Both the position numbers and the translations under genes were made by a program. Below the pieces are notes generated by a model. That model was not told the DNA's origin. It worked only from the letters and a program-made list of their open reading frames with translations, and did no database searches. A stretch of DNA of 45,133 nt from a virus: positions 1 through 45,133 of IMG/VR virus record IMGVR_UViG_3300030102_004039. One strand, written 5' to 3'. The first letter of the stretch is position 1. Every line of letters begins with the position of its first letter. Positions 1-8,672 of this stretch are shown in pieces.

Positions 1-435
1 ATTAAGGATATTGCTGTTCTTATAGACAGTTATGAGAACATAAAAGAAAACTTTGACATAGATGAGTGGGATGAGGAAGCTTTTGAAAGAGAGGAGAAGC
101 GTCACCATGTTAGGAGAGGTTTTGAGCTTATGTATCGTAATCTTATGGATGGTGGTCGTGCTTCAACGGCTACTATAGAATACATGCAGCAATACGGTGT
201 GCATCCGCAAGTGGCTATGACAGAGGTGTCTGGCTATCTTCAGTACACATCGGATCGAATAAAGAAGCATATACTACCCCATTCCAATGACTTAGAAGAG
301 TTTCTAGATCAGATGGCAGACAAGTATTACAAAAATGCAGATAAGACCGCAGAAAGAATATTTGGAAAAGCGGATTTCCTAAATCCAGAATATATGCTAA
401 GATTAGAAAAGTCTGAGGGTAAAGATGATACTTGA
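1..435 (+). CDS. Conserved phage protein of the head-tail region, 5' end outside the window
   Basis: The reading frame is open from the first base and ends in TGA at 433-435, so the visible 144 residues are the C-terminal part of a longer protein. The fragment begins with a very acidic stretch and continues as a mostly helical, charged sequence with no motif I recognise. No membrane segment or signal is visible. The stop overlaps the start of the next gene, so the two are translationally coupled. The position upstream of the fibre genes suggests a virion or head-tail assembly role, by context only. An internal ATG at 130 exists, but the coding character clearly continues upstream of it. Confidence 0.75.
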   Translation: MKDIAVLIDSYENIKENFDIDEWDEEAFEREEKRHHVRRGFELMYRNLMDGGRASTATIEYMQQYGVHPQVAMTEVSGYLQYTSDRIKKHILPHSNDLEEFLDQMADKYYKNADKTAERIFGKADFLNPEYMLRLEKSEGKDDT

Positions 436-724
436 GTATAAATTACACATGACTCCGGGTGGTATGAAAGCACCAGATTGGATAGATGATGGTGGCTATT
501 TTGTTAATGGTAATAGACTCATAGGTTGGACAAGAGACAACCCAGAGTTCTATATACCTAGTACTGTGGTGGTTTTAACTGCCTCTGAGTTAGAAACAAA
601 AGTTTTAGCACAACATGCAGAAAACGCTTTTCAAAAAGAAGACGAAGAAACGGGAGAAATGTCAGATATGACTAATGCAGAGGTATCTGCAATGGTTGAT
701 AACTGGGTAAAGTCTAAATCATAA
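425..724 (+). CDS. Small structural-region protein of unknown function
   Basis: The product is 99 aa. The ATG overlaps the previous stop, and a GAGGG motif lies 5 bases upstream, which fixes the start. The sequence has a Gly/Asp/Trp-rich first half (around GGMKAPDWIDDGGYFVNGN) and an acidic helical second half. I recognise no catalytic motif and see no membrane segment. It sits directly in front of the large fibre gene with a 11-base gap, so a chaperone, connector or minor tail role is possible. That is inference from position only. Confidence 0.7.
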   Translation: MILEYKLHMTPGGMKAPDWIDDGGYFVNGNRLIGWTRDNPEFYIPSTVVVLTASELETKVLAQHAENAFQKEDEETGEMSDMTNAEVSAMVDNWVKSKS

Positions 725-735
725 GGACTATCTAA

Positions 736-2286
736 ATGTTTGGTATTAATCCCCTAGCATCCCGTCCAATACCAGACGATTATGACAAGATACGCTCAAT
801 ATTCCCTATTGGAGTTGAGGGAAAAGCGGGTATACAGTCAGACGCTATACTCAAGGTAACGGTAGCGCCTGCAACATCAGGCGGCGGTAATCGCTTTTAC
901 ATAGACGGTGTTGAGAATCCAGCCCTAACGCTTAGAAGAGGCACGAAGTATATCTTCGATGTTTCTGATTCTACTAATGTAGGCCATCCTCTTAGGTTTA
1001 AAAACTCTGATGGTTCTAGCTATCTTACAAATGTTATAATTACAGGGCTCCAGGGAACTGCAGGTGCTACGGTAGAGATAACTGTAGCAGCAGATGCACC
1101 TGACTCTCTGAGATACTACTGTACTCAACACGGAAACGGCATGGGCAACACCATAACTGTTGCCAACTTTATAAACATTGCCACCGCAGCAAACGTAAGT
1201 TTAACTGGAGTTTCTGCAACAGCTAGTACTGGCGAAGCAAGGTTTGTACATTTCTTTGATGTTACTGGTGTTGAGGCCACAACTCAAGTTGGTGCTATTG
1301 CTGGCGTTGCTGAAGGAGCAGGCGCACCTGCAACAGGCTCACAAGCTAATGGTGGCGTAGGCTCTCCAGGCTTTTCACTTGAATGTATATTTGGTGTTAC
1401 AGGCGTAGAGGCCGAAGTTCAGCTTGGCATACCAATACGTTTTGAAACAGTAGAGTTAGAAGACGGTTTTGAGGCAACTGCAAGCGTTGGAACTGCTAAT
1501 GTAGATCTTCAATTAGATGTTCCTGTTACAGGTATTGGCGCAACTGGATCTACTAATTCTGTAACGGTTACGACTGAACAGAATTTGTTAATGAGTGGTG
1601 TAGCTGCTACAGGCCAAGTAGACGGCGTTTCTGTTACTGGTATTGGTAATTTAACACTTACAGGTGTTGAAGCTACAGCAGATCCCGCAAGTTTAGGTAC
1701 AATTGTTCTAAATATCATTTACCCAGTAGATGGTGTTGGATCTACTGGATCTGTTGGAACAGTATCTATTTCTGCAGATTCTAACTTATCTCTTGGTTCT
1801 GTATCTGCGGCATTAATGTCTGTTGGTCAAGTTGTCCTATATGATCAAATTGCTTTCTTAGACGTTCCTATTGATGTTTTAGATGCTATAAATTTAGTAG
1901 AGGACGAAAATGTTCCTATTGAAGATGTTTTTGTAGATTTACCTGCAAATTTAGCAGAAGAAGATTTTACAGAAGAAGCTCCATCAGTAACAGACACATT
2001 TGTAGCTTTAAATCTTGATCAAGTACCAGATTTAAGCACAGCAGATCCTACAGATGGAGAACCTACAAGCGACATATATACGGAAGTTGAGCCTCAAAAT
2101 GACGTACCATCAGACCCATATTCAGAAGTAAATGTATCAGTAAATAATAATCCATACACTGGTCTTGGAGATGATTTAGCTAATACTAGTTACAACGAAG
2201 TTGATGTAACAGCAAATACAGTATATACTGATGAAGAAATTAACCAAGAAGACTTCGAGGGTGGAGTAATCTTAGACGCAGCATAG
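736..2286 (+). CDS. Fibre-like virion protein with N-terminal cupredoxin domain and Thr-Gly-Val repeats
   Basis: The product is 516 aa, with an AAGGA ribosome binding site 9 bases before the ATG. Residues about 40-145 look like a plastocyanin/cupredoxin-type beta sandwich: an YIDGV strand, GHPLRF carrying His84, and YYCTQHGNGM carrying Cys129, His132 and Met136. That is the full set of type 1 copper ligands with C-x2-H-x3-M spacing. Residues about 150-370 are degenerate repeats of the form TGVEAT-x-VG-x-V, about 30-45 residues apart, as expected for an elongated beta structure. The last 140 residues are acidic and rich in Asn, Asp and Thr. Virion surface location is inferred from the repeats and from neighbouring fibre genes. 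Whether metal is bound cannot be told from sequence. Confidence 0.8.
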   Translation: MFGINPLASRPIPDDYDKIRSIFPIGVEGKAGIQSDAILKVTVAPATSGGGNRFYIDGVENPALTLRRGTKYIFDVSDSTNVGHPLRFKNSDGSSYLTNVIITGLQGTAGATVEITVAADAPDSLRYYCTQHGNGMGNTITVANFINIATAANVSLTGVSATASTGEARFVHFFDVTGVEATTQVGAIAGVAEGAGAPATGSQANGGVGSPGFSLECIFGVTGVEAEVQLGIPIRFETVELEDGFEATASVGTANVDLQLDVPVTGIGATGSTNSVTVTTEQNLLMSGVAATGQVDGVSVTGIGNLTLTGVEATADPASLGTIVLNIIYPVDGVGSTGSVGTVSISADSNLSLGSVSAALMSVGQVVLYDQIAFLDVPIDVLDAINLVEDENVPIEDVFVDLPANLAEEDFTEEAPSVTDTFVALNLDQVPDLSTADPTDGEPTSDIYTEVEPQNDVPSDPYSEVNVSVNNNPYTGLGDDLANTSYNEVDVTANTVYTDEEINQEDFEGGVILDAA

Positions 2287-2295
2287 GAACAGAAT

Positions 2296-3033
2296 ATGCC
2301 AAGTACATATACAACTAACACTGGAGTCGAAAAACCAGCTAGTGGAGAACAATCTGGAAGCTGGGGAAATACTGTAAATACAAATATGGATATAGTTGAT
2401 CGAGCCTTAAATGGCGTTGTATCCATAAGTTTGTCAGGGACTACTAGTACATTAGAAACAGGTAATGGAACCCTCACTGATGGTCAAAACGCAGTTCTTC
2501 TTTTAACAGGAAGTTTATCAGCGGGTCATACAATAACTATAACTCCATCAGATGCTAACAAAGTATATTTAGTATCTAACTCTGCTGGAGATACAGTTAC
2601 ATTTACTCAAGGTAGTGGATCAACTACAGCTCAAGTTAGAAATAATTCTTTTGGAATAGTCTACGCCAACGGCAACAATTCATGTGCTAACCTAATGGAT
2701 AATATAGGTATAACTAGCTTAATACTGGGCGGTACTCTTGTTACATCTACAGCTACAGAACTTAATACTCTAGATGGAGTAAATGCTAATTTAGAAGCTG
2801 CAGATTTAAATCTTCTAGATGGCGCCGTATCTAATTCAGTAGTAAATAGTAAAGCCGTTATTTATGGGTCTGCTGGAGAAGTTCAGGCTAGTACAGTAGA
2901 TCTTGGTGCTTGGACTATAACTCAATCAGGCACTGATTTAAAATTTGCATACAATGGAACTGACAGATTAAAATTAACAAGTGCAGGCGCTTTAACTGTA
3001 GAAAATAATATTACAGCTTATGGAAGTGCATAA
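2296..3033 (+). CDS. Tail fibre / receptor-binding structural protein
   Basis: The product is 245 aa. The N-terminus is a Ser/Thr/Gly-rich beta-type sequence. In the middle are two copies of the short repeat seen in many phage fibres (ATELNTLDGV and AADLNLLDGA). The C-terminus has the GTDRLKLTSAGALTVENNI pattern, which in fibre proteins precedes a trimeric tip or chaperone domain. No enzyme motif or membrane segment is present. It lies between two other fibre-type genes, and its stop touches the next ATG. I infer a shaft or adaptor fibre protein. Confidence 0.75.
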   Translation: MPSTYTTNTGVEKPASGEQSGSWGNTVNTNMDIVDRALNGVVSISLSGTTSTLETGNGTLTDGQNAVLLLTGSLSAGHTITITPSDANKVYLVSNSAGDTVTFTQGSGSTTAQVRNNSFGIVYANGNNSCANLMDNIGITSLILGGTLVTSTATELNTLDGVNANLEAADLNLLDGAVSNSVVNSKAVIYGSAGEVQASTVDLGAWTITQSGTDLKFAYNGTDRLKLTSAGALTVENNITAYGSA

Positions 3034-4128
3034 ATGGCGTTACAGACTAGTGGTCCTATATCTTTAGATGATATTCACGTTGAAGCTGGTGGAACTACTG
3101 GCACTACTTGTACAATTCAAGATGCAGATATTAGAGAATTGGTTGGGGCGCAATCTGCAAGCACTATAAGTTTTAATGAATTTTTAGGAGCTTCTGCTCC
3201 TTTTTCTTTTAGTATATCAAATTCTATAGGAAATAGTGTTAATAAGATGAATGTTGCTACATATCTAACAAGTCAAGGTTGGGATGGTGTAGGTGCTGCT
3301 ACATTAACAATTCCATCAAATGTTTTCGTATGGTCTGATTCAACAGCAATAGCAGGTATGACTATATCTGGAAGTTTTCCTAATGGTTTAACTGTGGTCA
3401 ACAGTGGTAAAATTATAGGAAAAGGCGGAAATGGTGGTGATAACTCAAATATTGGAGGCGGATCTGCAAATGGTGGCAATGGCGGCCCAGCTATAAAAGT
3501 TACTAGCTCTTCTACAATACAGATAACAAATAATAATGGTGCATTTATTGCTGGAGGAGGTGGCGGCGGAGCGGCTGCAGATCAACTTAAAAACACTGCT
3601 GGACAAAATATCACTGGTGGATCAGGAACTGCTGTATCAGGTGGGGGTGGCGGTGCTGGGGGTGGTAATGGAGGAGCTGGTGTTACTTTTTCCGCAGAAC
3701 CCGGTGGTGCAATTAATCAAAATGGAGATCCAGTGCAGTTATCAGGAACCAGTTATACAACTGCTGCGGGAGCAGGTGGTGCTGGTGGTAGTGCTGGTGG
3801 TGGGCGTAAGTTGCCGGGAACAGGTGGTGTTTTTGTTAGCCCATTTGATAACCCTAGCCCATCAGGAATAGGAGATGGTGGGTCAGGAAACAATGCGGCT
3901 GGAATTGGTGGTTTTGCTACTAATTCAAGTTATCCAAATGGATTTATTACAGGAGGAGGTGGAGGTGGCTGGGGTGCCTCTGGAGGTAGTGTAGCGGCCA
4001 ACCAACAAAGTGTTACGGGAATGTTTACTGCTGCTTCAGGTGGATCTGGTGGGGGAGCTATAACTAAAGCTGGATCTGGTGCATATAATTTGACCAACAA
4101 CGGAAATGTTTACGGGAGTACAGCGTAA
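3034..4128 (+). CDS. Glycine-rich fibre tip / adhesin candidate
   Basis: The product is 364 aa and starts one base after the preceding stop. Residues 1-54 form a compact module (LQTSGPISLDDIHVEAGG, then GTTCT, then DADIRELVG) that recurs at the start of the gene at 4172. Residues about 130-345 are extremely rich in glycine, with many GG to GGGGGG runs separated by short spacers. That resembles the polyglycine-rich lattices of T4-type gp38 adhesins and the glycine-rich tips of other phage fibres. I infer a host-recognition tip. The glycine-rich part is where variation between related phages would be expected. Confidence 0.75.
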   Translation: MALQTSGPISLDDIHVEAGGTTGTTCTIQDADIRELVGAQSASTISFNEFLGASAPFSFSISNSIGNSVNKMNVATYLTSQGWDGVGAATLTIPSNVFVWSDSTAIAGMTISGSFPNGLTVVNSGKIIGKGGNGGDNSNIGGGSANGGNGGPAIKVTSSSTIQITNNNGAFIAGGGGGGAAADQLKNTAGQNITGGSGTAVSGGGGGAGGGNGGAGVTFSAEPGGAINQNGDPVQLSGTSYTTAAGAGGAGGSAGGGRKLPGTGGVFVSPFDNPSPSGIGDGGSGNNAAGIGGFATNSSYPNGFITGGGGGGWGASGGSVAANQQSVTGMFTAASGGSGGGAITKAGSGAYNLTNNGNVYGSTA

Positions 4129-4171
4129 TGAGAATATTAATATGTAGCACTCAACATTTAAACACATAATA

Positions 4172-4696
4172 ATGACATTACCTAGCTCTGGCTCTTTATC
4201 TCTTAATCAAATACATATAGAGGCGGGTGGCTCTAGTGGAACTATTTGTACTCTTAACGATGAAGATATTAGGGGGATAATAGGCAAGACTATAAATACT
4301 TCTAATTCTATATTAGAATATTATGGTGCTTCTAGTATATCAATACAATCTGGTGATGGATTTTATTATCATCATACTATGGGACAAAACGCCAGTGACC
4401 CAAGTCAACCAGATCTTCAAAATGCAGTCATTTGGGTTGTAGTAAAATTAGGTGGTAATATAGTAAAGGGGAGTCTTAGTAATCAAACAGATGCATATGC
4501 TTTTACTGGGCCAAGAAATTCTGTAATTGCTGGGGCAAATCAATCAAGTTACACACATACAAATGGGCAAGTTTATGTGCCTAATGCTCAGATTAACAAT
4601 AATGGCAGTAATCTTACAACTCATTTTCCTGATACAAGCTTCTCCACCAACCTTTCAACATATGATGATTTTGGGATTAAACTACAGGGGACGTAA
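4172..4696 (+). CDS. Second fibre-type protein sharing the N-terminal attachment module
   Basis: The product is 174 aa. The first 38 residues match those of the preceding gene product at 21 positions (SG, SL, IH-x-EAGG, GT-x-CT, D-x-DIR, G). The remaining 130 residues are unrelated to it: a non-glycine-rich, Asn/Ser-rich beta-type domain. This pattern of a shared mount with different heads fits two alternative or complementary receptor-binding proteins. No clear Shine-Dalgarno site precedes the ATG. The 43-base gap before it and the 61-base gap after it contain no strong signal. Confidence 0.7.
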   Translation: MTLPSSGSLSLNQIHIEAGGSSGTICTLNDEDIRGIIGKTINTSNSILEYYGASSISIQSGDGFYYHHTMGQNASDPSQPDLQNAVIWVVVKLGGNIVKGSLSNQTDAYAFTGPRNSVIAGANQSSYTHTNGQVYVPNAQINNNGSNLTTHFPDTSFSTNLSTYDDFGIKLQGT

Positions 4697-4757
4697 ATAT
4701 AGACTTTTTTTAGTATTTAAGTATATTATTTAAAAAACTTCATGAAAGTAAGTTGTC

Positions 4758-6680
4758 ATGGTATTGCAAAAATTTGAATTTAAACCCGGTGTTAATAAAG
4801 AACTTCCAGATTATGCTAACGAATTTGGTTGGCAAGATGGTAATAAAATTAGATTTAGATCTGGATATCCTGAAAAAATTGGTGGTTGGTCTAAAAAAGG
4901 AAGTAATCAATTTATTGGTTCGTGTCGTGCTTTAAAAAGCTGGCAAACTTTAGATTTAGATAAATATTTAGGCGTTGGTACACATTTAAAATATTTTATA
5001 GAGCTTGGTAATGTATTTCATGACATTACTCCAATTAGAAATACTACTGCAGCAGGTGACATTACATTTTCTGCGACTAATGGTAGTAGCACAATAACTG
5101 TTACAGACGTTAGCCATGATGCGAGAGAAAATGATTTTGTAACTTTTAGCGGCGCGGCAAATTTGGGGGGAAATATAACTGCTTCTGTATTAAATCAAGA
5201 ATATCAAATTACAAAAGTAAATTCTAATAATGAATACGAATTTAATGCAAGAGTTGCTGGAACAGATATTAGTAATTTTTATACTAATGGTGCTGTAGAT
5301 GATACTTCAGCTAGAATAAATGCTAGTGGATCAGATACTGGAAATGGTGGCTCTTCTGTTGTTGGGGCTTATCAAGTTCAGTCAGGTGTTGATACAGCAG
5401 TTTTTGGAAACGGATGGGGTGCAGGAACTTGGAATAGAGGGGCTTGGAACTCTGCTGCAAGTATAACTGTTTTGTCTGAACTAATGAGGCTTTGGCAGCA
5501 CGATACATTTGGTGAGGATCTTATATTTAATATAAGAGATGGTGGAATATTTTATTATGACACATCAAACAGCTTAACTGAAAGAGCTGTTAATATTTCA
5601 TCTTTAGCAGGAGCCAGCAATACACCTATCGTTGCAAAGCAAGTAATCGTATCAGACGTTGATAGACACGTTATTGCTTTTGGTTGCAATCCTATAGGAT
5701 CTAGTACGCAAGATCCTCTTTTAATTAGATTTTCTAGCCAAGAAGACCCAGCAAATTGGACTCCTACTGCGTTAAATACGGCTGGTGATTTAAGACTAGG
5801 AACGGGTACTGCAATTGTTACAGCAGTACAAACAAGGCAAGAGATAGTGGTTTTTACCGATCAGTCTTTGCATTCTATGCAGTTTATAGGTCCACCATTT
5901 ACGTTTGGCATAAATATGGTGTCAAAAAACATGACAATTAGAAGTCCAAACTCAGCAATTGCTGTTGCTGATAGAATATTTTGGATGGGCATTGATCAGT
6001 TCTATATGTATCAAGGTCAAGTAACGATAGTTCCATGTACTGTAAAAGAACATGTTTTTGATGATATAAATGAAGATCAGAGTGAGAAAATATTTGCTGC
6101 TCAAAATTCTGGTTTTGGGGAAATATGGTGGTTTTATCCATCAAAAAGTAGCGATAATATAGATAAATATGTCATTTATAATTATGAACAAAATATATGG
6201 TACTACGGAACTTTATCTAGAACCGCTTTTGTTGACAGGGGAATAACAGAATATCCTGTAGCAGCAGGTAATGATGGAAAATTATATTTTCATGAATTTG
6301 GTTTTGATGATCAAAGCGGAAATGTACCTGTATCAATAGATGCGTTCATACAATCTTCTCCTATAGATATAGGAGATGGAGAAACATTTAGTTACATTAG
6401 AAAGTTAATACCAGATATAACATTTAGAGGAAGCACTAATGCTTCACCAACTGTTACTTACACTATTGATGCGTATAATTATAATGGGGGCTTAACAGTA
6501 AGCACAGACACTGCAAATATTGTTAAATCCTCAAATGTTCCTGTTGAGCAATATACAGAAAAAGTGGATCTAAGAGTTAGAGGCAGGGCAATATCTTTAA
6601 AAATATCTTCTGATCAAGTTGGCACAACATGGAGATCTGGATTAAATAGACTTGATATAAGACCAGATGGGAAGAGATAA
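4758..6680 (+). CDS. Tail hub / DNA stabilisation protein, P22 gp10-like
   Basis: The product is 640 aa. The opening FEFKPGVNKELPDYANE followed by GWQDGNKIRFR and YPEKIGGW is typical of the phage-stabilisation tail proteins (P22 gp10 family) that close the portal channel in short-tailed phages. It is longer than the roughly 470 aa of P22 gp10, and the extra length appears as a Ser/Thr/Asn-rich insertion around residues 95-190. The C-terminal half is beta-rich with many aromatic residues, consistent with a propeller-like hub. The stop overlaps the next ATG (TAATG). Assignment is by recalled family resemblance and gene order, so moderate. Confidence 0.6.
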   Translation: MVLQKFEFKPGVNKELPDYANEFGWQDGNKIRFRSGYPEKIGGWSKKGSNQFIGSCRALKSWQTLDLDKYLGVGTHLKYFIELGNVFHDITPIRNTTAAGDITFSATNGSSTITVTDVSHDARENDFVTFSGAANLGGNITASVLNQEYQITKVNSNNEYEFNARVAGTDISNFYTNGAVDDTSARINASGSDTGNGGSSVVGAYQVQSGVDTAVFGNGWGAGTWNRGAWNSAASITVLSELMRLWQHDTFGEDLIFNIRDGGIFYYDTSNSLTERAVNISSLAGASNTPIVAKQVIVSDVDRHVIAFGCNPIGSSTQDPLLIRFSSQEDPANWTPTALNTAGDLRLGTGTAIVTAVQTRQEIVVFTDQSLHSMQFIGPPFTFGINMVSKNMTIRSPNSAIAVADRIFWMGIDQFYMYQGQVTIVPCTVKEHVFDDINEDQSEKIFAAQNSGFGEIWWFYPSKSSDNIDKYVIYNYEQNIWYYGTLSRTAFVDRGITEYPVAAGNDGKLYFHEFGFDDQSGNVPVSIDAFIQSSPIDIGDGETFSYIRKLIPDITFRGSTNASPTVTYTIDAYNYNGGLTVSTDTANIVKSSNVPVEQYTEKVDLRVRGRAISLKISSDQVGTTWRSGLNRLDIRPDGKR

Positions 6681-7024
6681 TGGCAGATAATCCGCTACCA
6701 AAACCGTATTTTCCTGTACCTCCAAATCAATATGATCCTGCATATTTTAGGGAAATGGTAAAAATGTTTTCTGTATTTTTACAGCAAGCAAGTAATCCTA
6801 GCAAAATAACGGTTGATGGTTTAAATTTAAAACCTTTTGGTGCTAATGGTGTGCAGAGTTTTGCTAACAATGCATCTGCAATTTCAGGTGGATTATTGCC
6901 CGGCGATGTATATGCTGGAAATTTTGGAGATCTTAGAGTAGTTATTTCTCCAGACGTAATTGTTGCAAATACCGGAGTAGAGGGTATTATGAGCGTAGGA
7001 AATGCTACTGTATCAACACCTTAA
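6680..7024 (+). CDS. Small virion-region protein
   Basis: The product is 114 aa and starts inside the stop of the tail hub gene, so it is probably translated at a related level. It begins with a proline-rich segment (PLPKPYFPVPPNQYDPAYF), followed by an amphipathic helix and a beta-type C-terminus rich in Gly, Val and Asn. No catalytic motif or membrane segment is visible. Tight coupling to the hub suggests a tail accessory part. Function is unknown. Confidence 0.65.
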   Translation: MADNPLPKPYFPVPPNQYDPAYFREMVKMFSVFLQQASNPSKITVDGLNLKPFGANGVQSFANNASAISGGLLPGDVYAGNFGDLRVVISPDVIVANTGVEGIMSVGNATVSTP

Positions 7025-7033
7025 TGAGGTAAA

Positions 7034-7429
7034 ATGTCTGATAAGTTACCTAAAGTATCAATTGCTGTAGTCGGAGTTGTCATAGCTCAGATTGGAGGTT
7101 TTATTTGGTGGACAGCACAACAGGCTAGTACAATACAGAACCTTGAAGAAACGGTAAATGTCCTAACAGTAGAGAATAATGCGACTGACAGAACTAATTT
7201 AATTAGAGATGTTGAAAGAAATACAGAGGATCTTCAAGAAATCATTGATATATTATCTGAAGTCTATGAAGACATGGAAGATGGAGACAACGAACTCTGG
7301 GAGGAGATTGATGTAATTCATGAAGACGTTGGGTCTATGGCCTCTCACATGATGGCTATTGTTAAGCTGCAATCTAGGATAGCAATCCTAGAAAGAACCG
7401 TGGAGTTTACAAGAAAAGATGGCATGTAA
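7034..7429 (+). CDS. Membrane-anchored coiled-coil protein of the lysis region
   Basis: The product is 131 aa. A GAGG site sits just before the ATG. Residues about 8-30 are a single hydrophobic segment (VSIAVVGVVIAQIGGFIWW). The rest is a long acidic coiled coil with heptad-like Leu/Ile/Val spacing. One N-terminal membrane helix with an outer coiled coil resembles inner-membrane spanins in general design, but no lipoprotein partner is visible, so that is only a possibility. It is the first gene of the membrane and lysis block. Confidence 0.65.
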   Translation: MSDKLPKVSIAVVGVVIAQIGGFIWWTAQQASTIQNLEETVNVLTVENNATDRTNLIRDVERNTEDLQEIIDILSEVYEDMEDGDNELWEEIDVIHEDVGSMASHMMAIVKLQSRIAILERTVEFTRKDGM

Positions 7430-7431
7430 AA

Positions 7432-7887
7432 ATGGACCCATTAACAATATTGGCAGGACTGAAAACGGGACTTGCCGCAGGCAAAACTGTTGCATCATTA
7501 TCAAAAGAAATAGGTAATTTTTTTGACGCTACTGATGCGGCTAAGAAAAAATTACAAAAAAAAGGCGTAGGTAGTTCAGACGTAAATAGCATTGCGCTAG
7601 ATCGCTGGGCGAAGGAACGTGAGGCTGCACAAGCTGAAGAGGAACTGCGCGAATGGGTAACAAATAATTTAGGTTTAAGTCAGTGGCAGGCTTTGCTTCG
7701 TATAAGAAAAGAAGTATTGCAGGAAAAGCGCGAAATGGAAGCTAGGCTGCGCCGTGAGGCTATAGAACGGCAAGAATTAGCAATTACCGTAGTTGGAATA
7801 ATTGTTCTACTTACGTTTACTGCTGTCGGCTCTGCTGCTTATTTGCACTATATGCAGTGGATTGATGTTCGAGATTGGTTTAGGTGA
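7432..7887 (+). CDS. C-terminally membrane-anchored helical protein
   Basis: The product is 151 aa. The N-terminal 30 residues are Ala/Gly/Leu-rich (LTILAGLKTGLAAGKTVASL) and may associate with membranes. Residues about 60-115 are a strongly charged helix, and residues about 118-140 form a clear membrane helix (AITVVGIIVLLTFTAVGSAA). It lies two bases after the preceding stop, and its TGA overlaps the GTG start of the next small gene. The arrangement suggests a role in lysis or virion entry at the membrane. I do not recognise the family. Confidence 0.65.
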   Translation: MDPLTILAGLKTGLAAGKTVASLSKEIGNFFDATDAAKKKLQKKGVGSSDVNSIALDRWAKEREAAQAEEELREWVTNNLGLSQWQALLRIRKEVLQEKREMEARLRREAIERQELAITVVGIIVLLTFTAVGSAAYLHYMQWIDVRDWFR

Positions 7888-8000
7888 CACTTGTTGAGGT
7901 TAGGCATAATAGGTTTGTGGTATATACAGAAAGTGGTAAAGTTGTTATACAAACAAGTGACCTTAAAGTTGCAAGGAGTTTTTTAAATGCCGAAAACTAA
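7884..8000 (+). CDS. 38-residue small protein with GTG start
   Basis: A GTG at 7884 overlaps the preceding stop (GTGA) and opens a 38-codon frame that ends in TAA at 7998-8000, inside the next gene. The protein starts VTLVEVRHNRFVVYTESGK and has alternating hydrophobic residues typical of a beta hairpin, then a short helix (SDLKVARSFLNAE). Support comes from the overlap at both ends and a protein-like composition in an otherwise unexplained 100-base gap. It is too short for common gene-calling cut-offs. Confidence 0.55.
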   Translation: MTLVEVRHNRFVVYTESGKVVIQTSDLKVARSFLNAEN

Positions 8001-8292
8001 GTATGATCTTAATGATAATGGGAAAATAGATCCAGAAGAGCGTGAAATAATGCTAGAAGATCGTCGTAGAATTATGATGGACGCTGATGCCAAACGTGAC
8101 GCACAACGTAGAATGGCGTGGTTTAGCCTTACTGGTATGCTTTTGTTTCCATTCGGCGTAGTATTTACGGAATGGATGGAATTACCAAGAGCATCAGAAA
8201 TGTTATCATCTATGAGCAACATATATTACGTCAGTATTGCTGCTATTGTTGCAGCTTATTATGGTTTTACAAATATGGGTAAGGGACAATGA
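7987..8292 (+). CDS. Two-helix membrane protein with an EF-hand loop, holin candidate
   Basis: The product is 101 aa. An AAGGAG site precedes the ATG. Residues 7-18 (DLNDNGKIDPEE) match a canonical 12-residue EF-hand calcium loop: D7, N9, N11, G12, I14, E18. A charged helix follows (about 19-42), then two membrane helices at about 44-62 and 77-95. Two membrane spans next to a second membrane gene and an endolysin make a holin or holin regulator plausible. Calcium binding is inferred from the motif only. Confidence 0.65.
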   Translation: MPKTKYDLNDNGKIDPEEREIMLEDRRRIMMDADAKRDAQRRMAWFSLTGMLLFPFGVVFTEWMELPRASEMLSSMSNIYYVSIAAIVAAYYGFTNMGKGQ

Positions 8293-8672
8293 TAGGGCAG
8301 TTATTAGGGCCAGTAGCAGGTCTAGCGAGTAGCTGGCTTGATGCAAAGACTACAAAACAAGCTGCGGAAGCTAAATTAAAACTTACAGAGGCCGAAGCAA
8401 AGGCCAAGATATTACTGTCAGAAAAGACAAGCGTTGCTGATTGGGAACGCATCATGGCAGAGAACAGTGGTTCGAGTTGGAAGGACGAATTTTTTGTAAT
8501 TGTTTTGTCAATTCCACTTGTACTTGCGTTTATACCGGGCGCAGAAGGACTTGTAGATAGGGGCTTTGAGCAGCTTCACAAGGCACCGGACTGGTATTTT
8601 TATAGCTTGGGTATTGCAATTAGTGCCTCATTCGGCGTGAAAGGCTACAAGCAGTTTGTAAGGAGAAAATAA
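8289..8672 (+). CDS. Holin candidate, resembling the three-helix GTA/phage holin type
   Basis: The product is 127 aa. The N-terminus (IGQLLGPVAGLASSWLDAK) is weakly hydrophobic. A charged Ala/Lys/Glu helix spans about 20-50, and two membrane segments follow at about 68-86 and 100-120, with a basic tail (KGYKQFVRRK). This order, with the charged helix followed by a WKDEFF-type turn, resembles the 3TM holins found next to endolysins in phages and gene-transfer agents. The ATG overlaps the preceding stop, and the stop overlaps the endolysin start. Confidence 0.6.
   Translation: MIGQLLGPVAGLASSWLDAKTTKQAAEAKLKLTEAEAKAKILLSEKTSVADWERIMAENSGSSWKDEFFVIVLSIPLVLAFIPGAEGLVDRGFEQLHKAPDWYFYSLGIAISASFGVKGYKQFVRRK

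Noticed and set aside
7034-7429. Spanin assignment
   Set aside because: The topology (one N-terminal membrane helix and coiled coil) fits, but no outer-membrane lipoprotein partner with a lipobox was seen nearby, so only a possibility is recorded.
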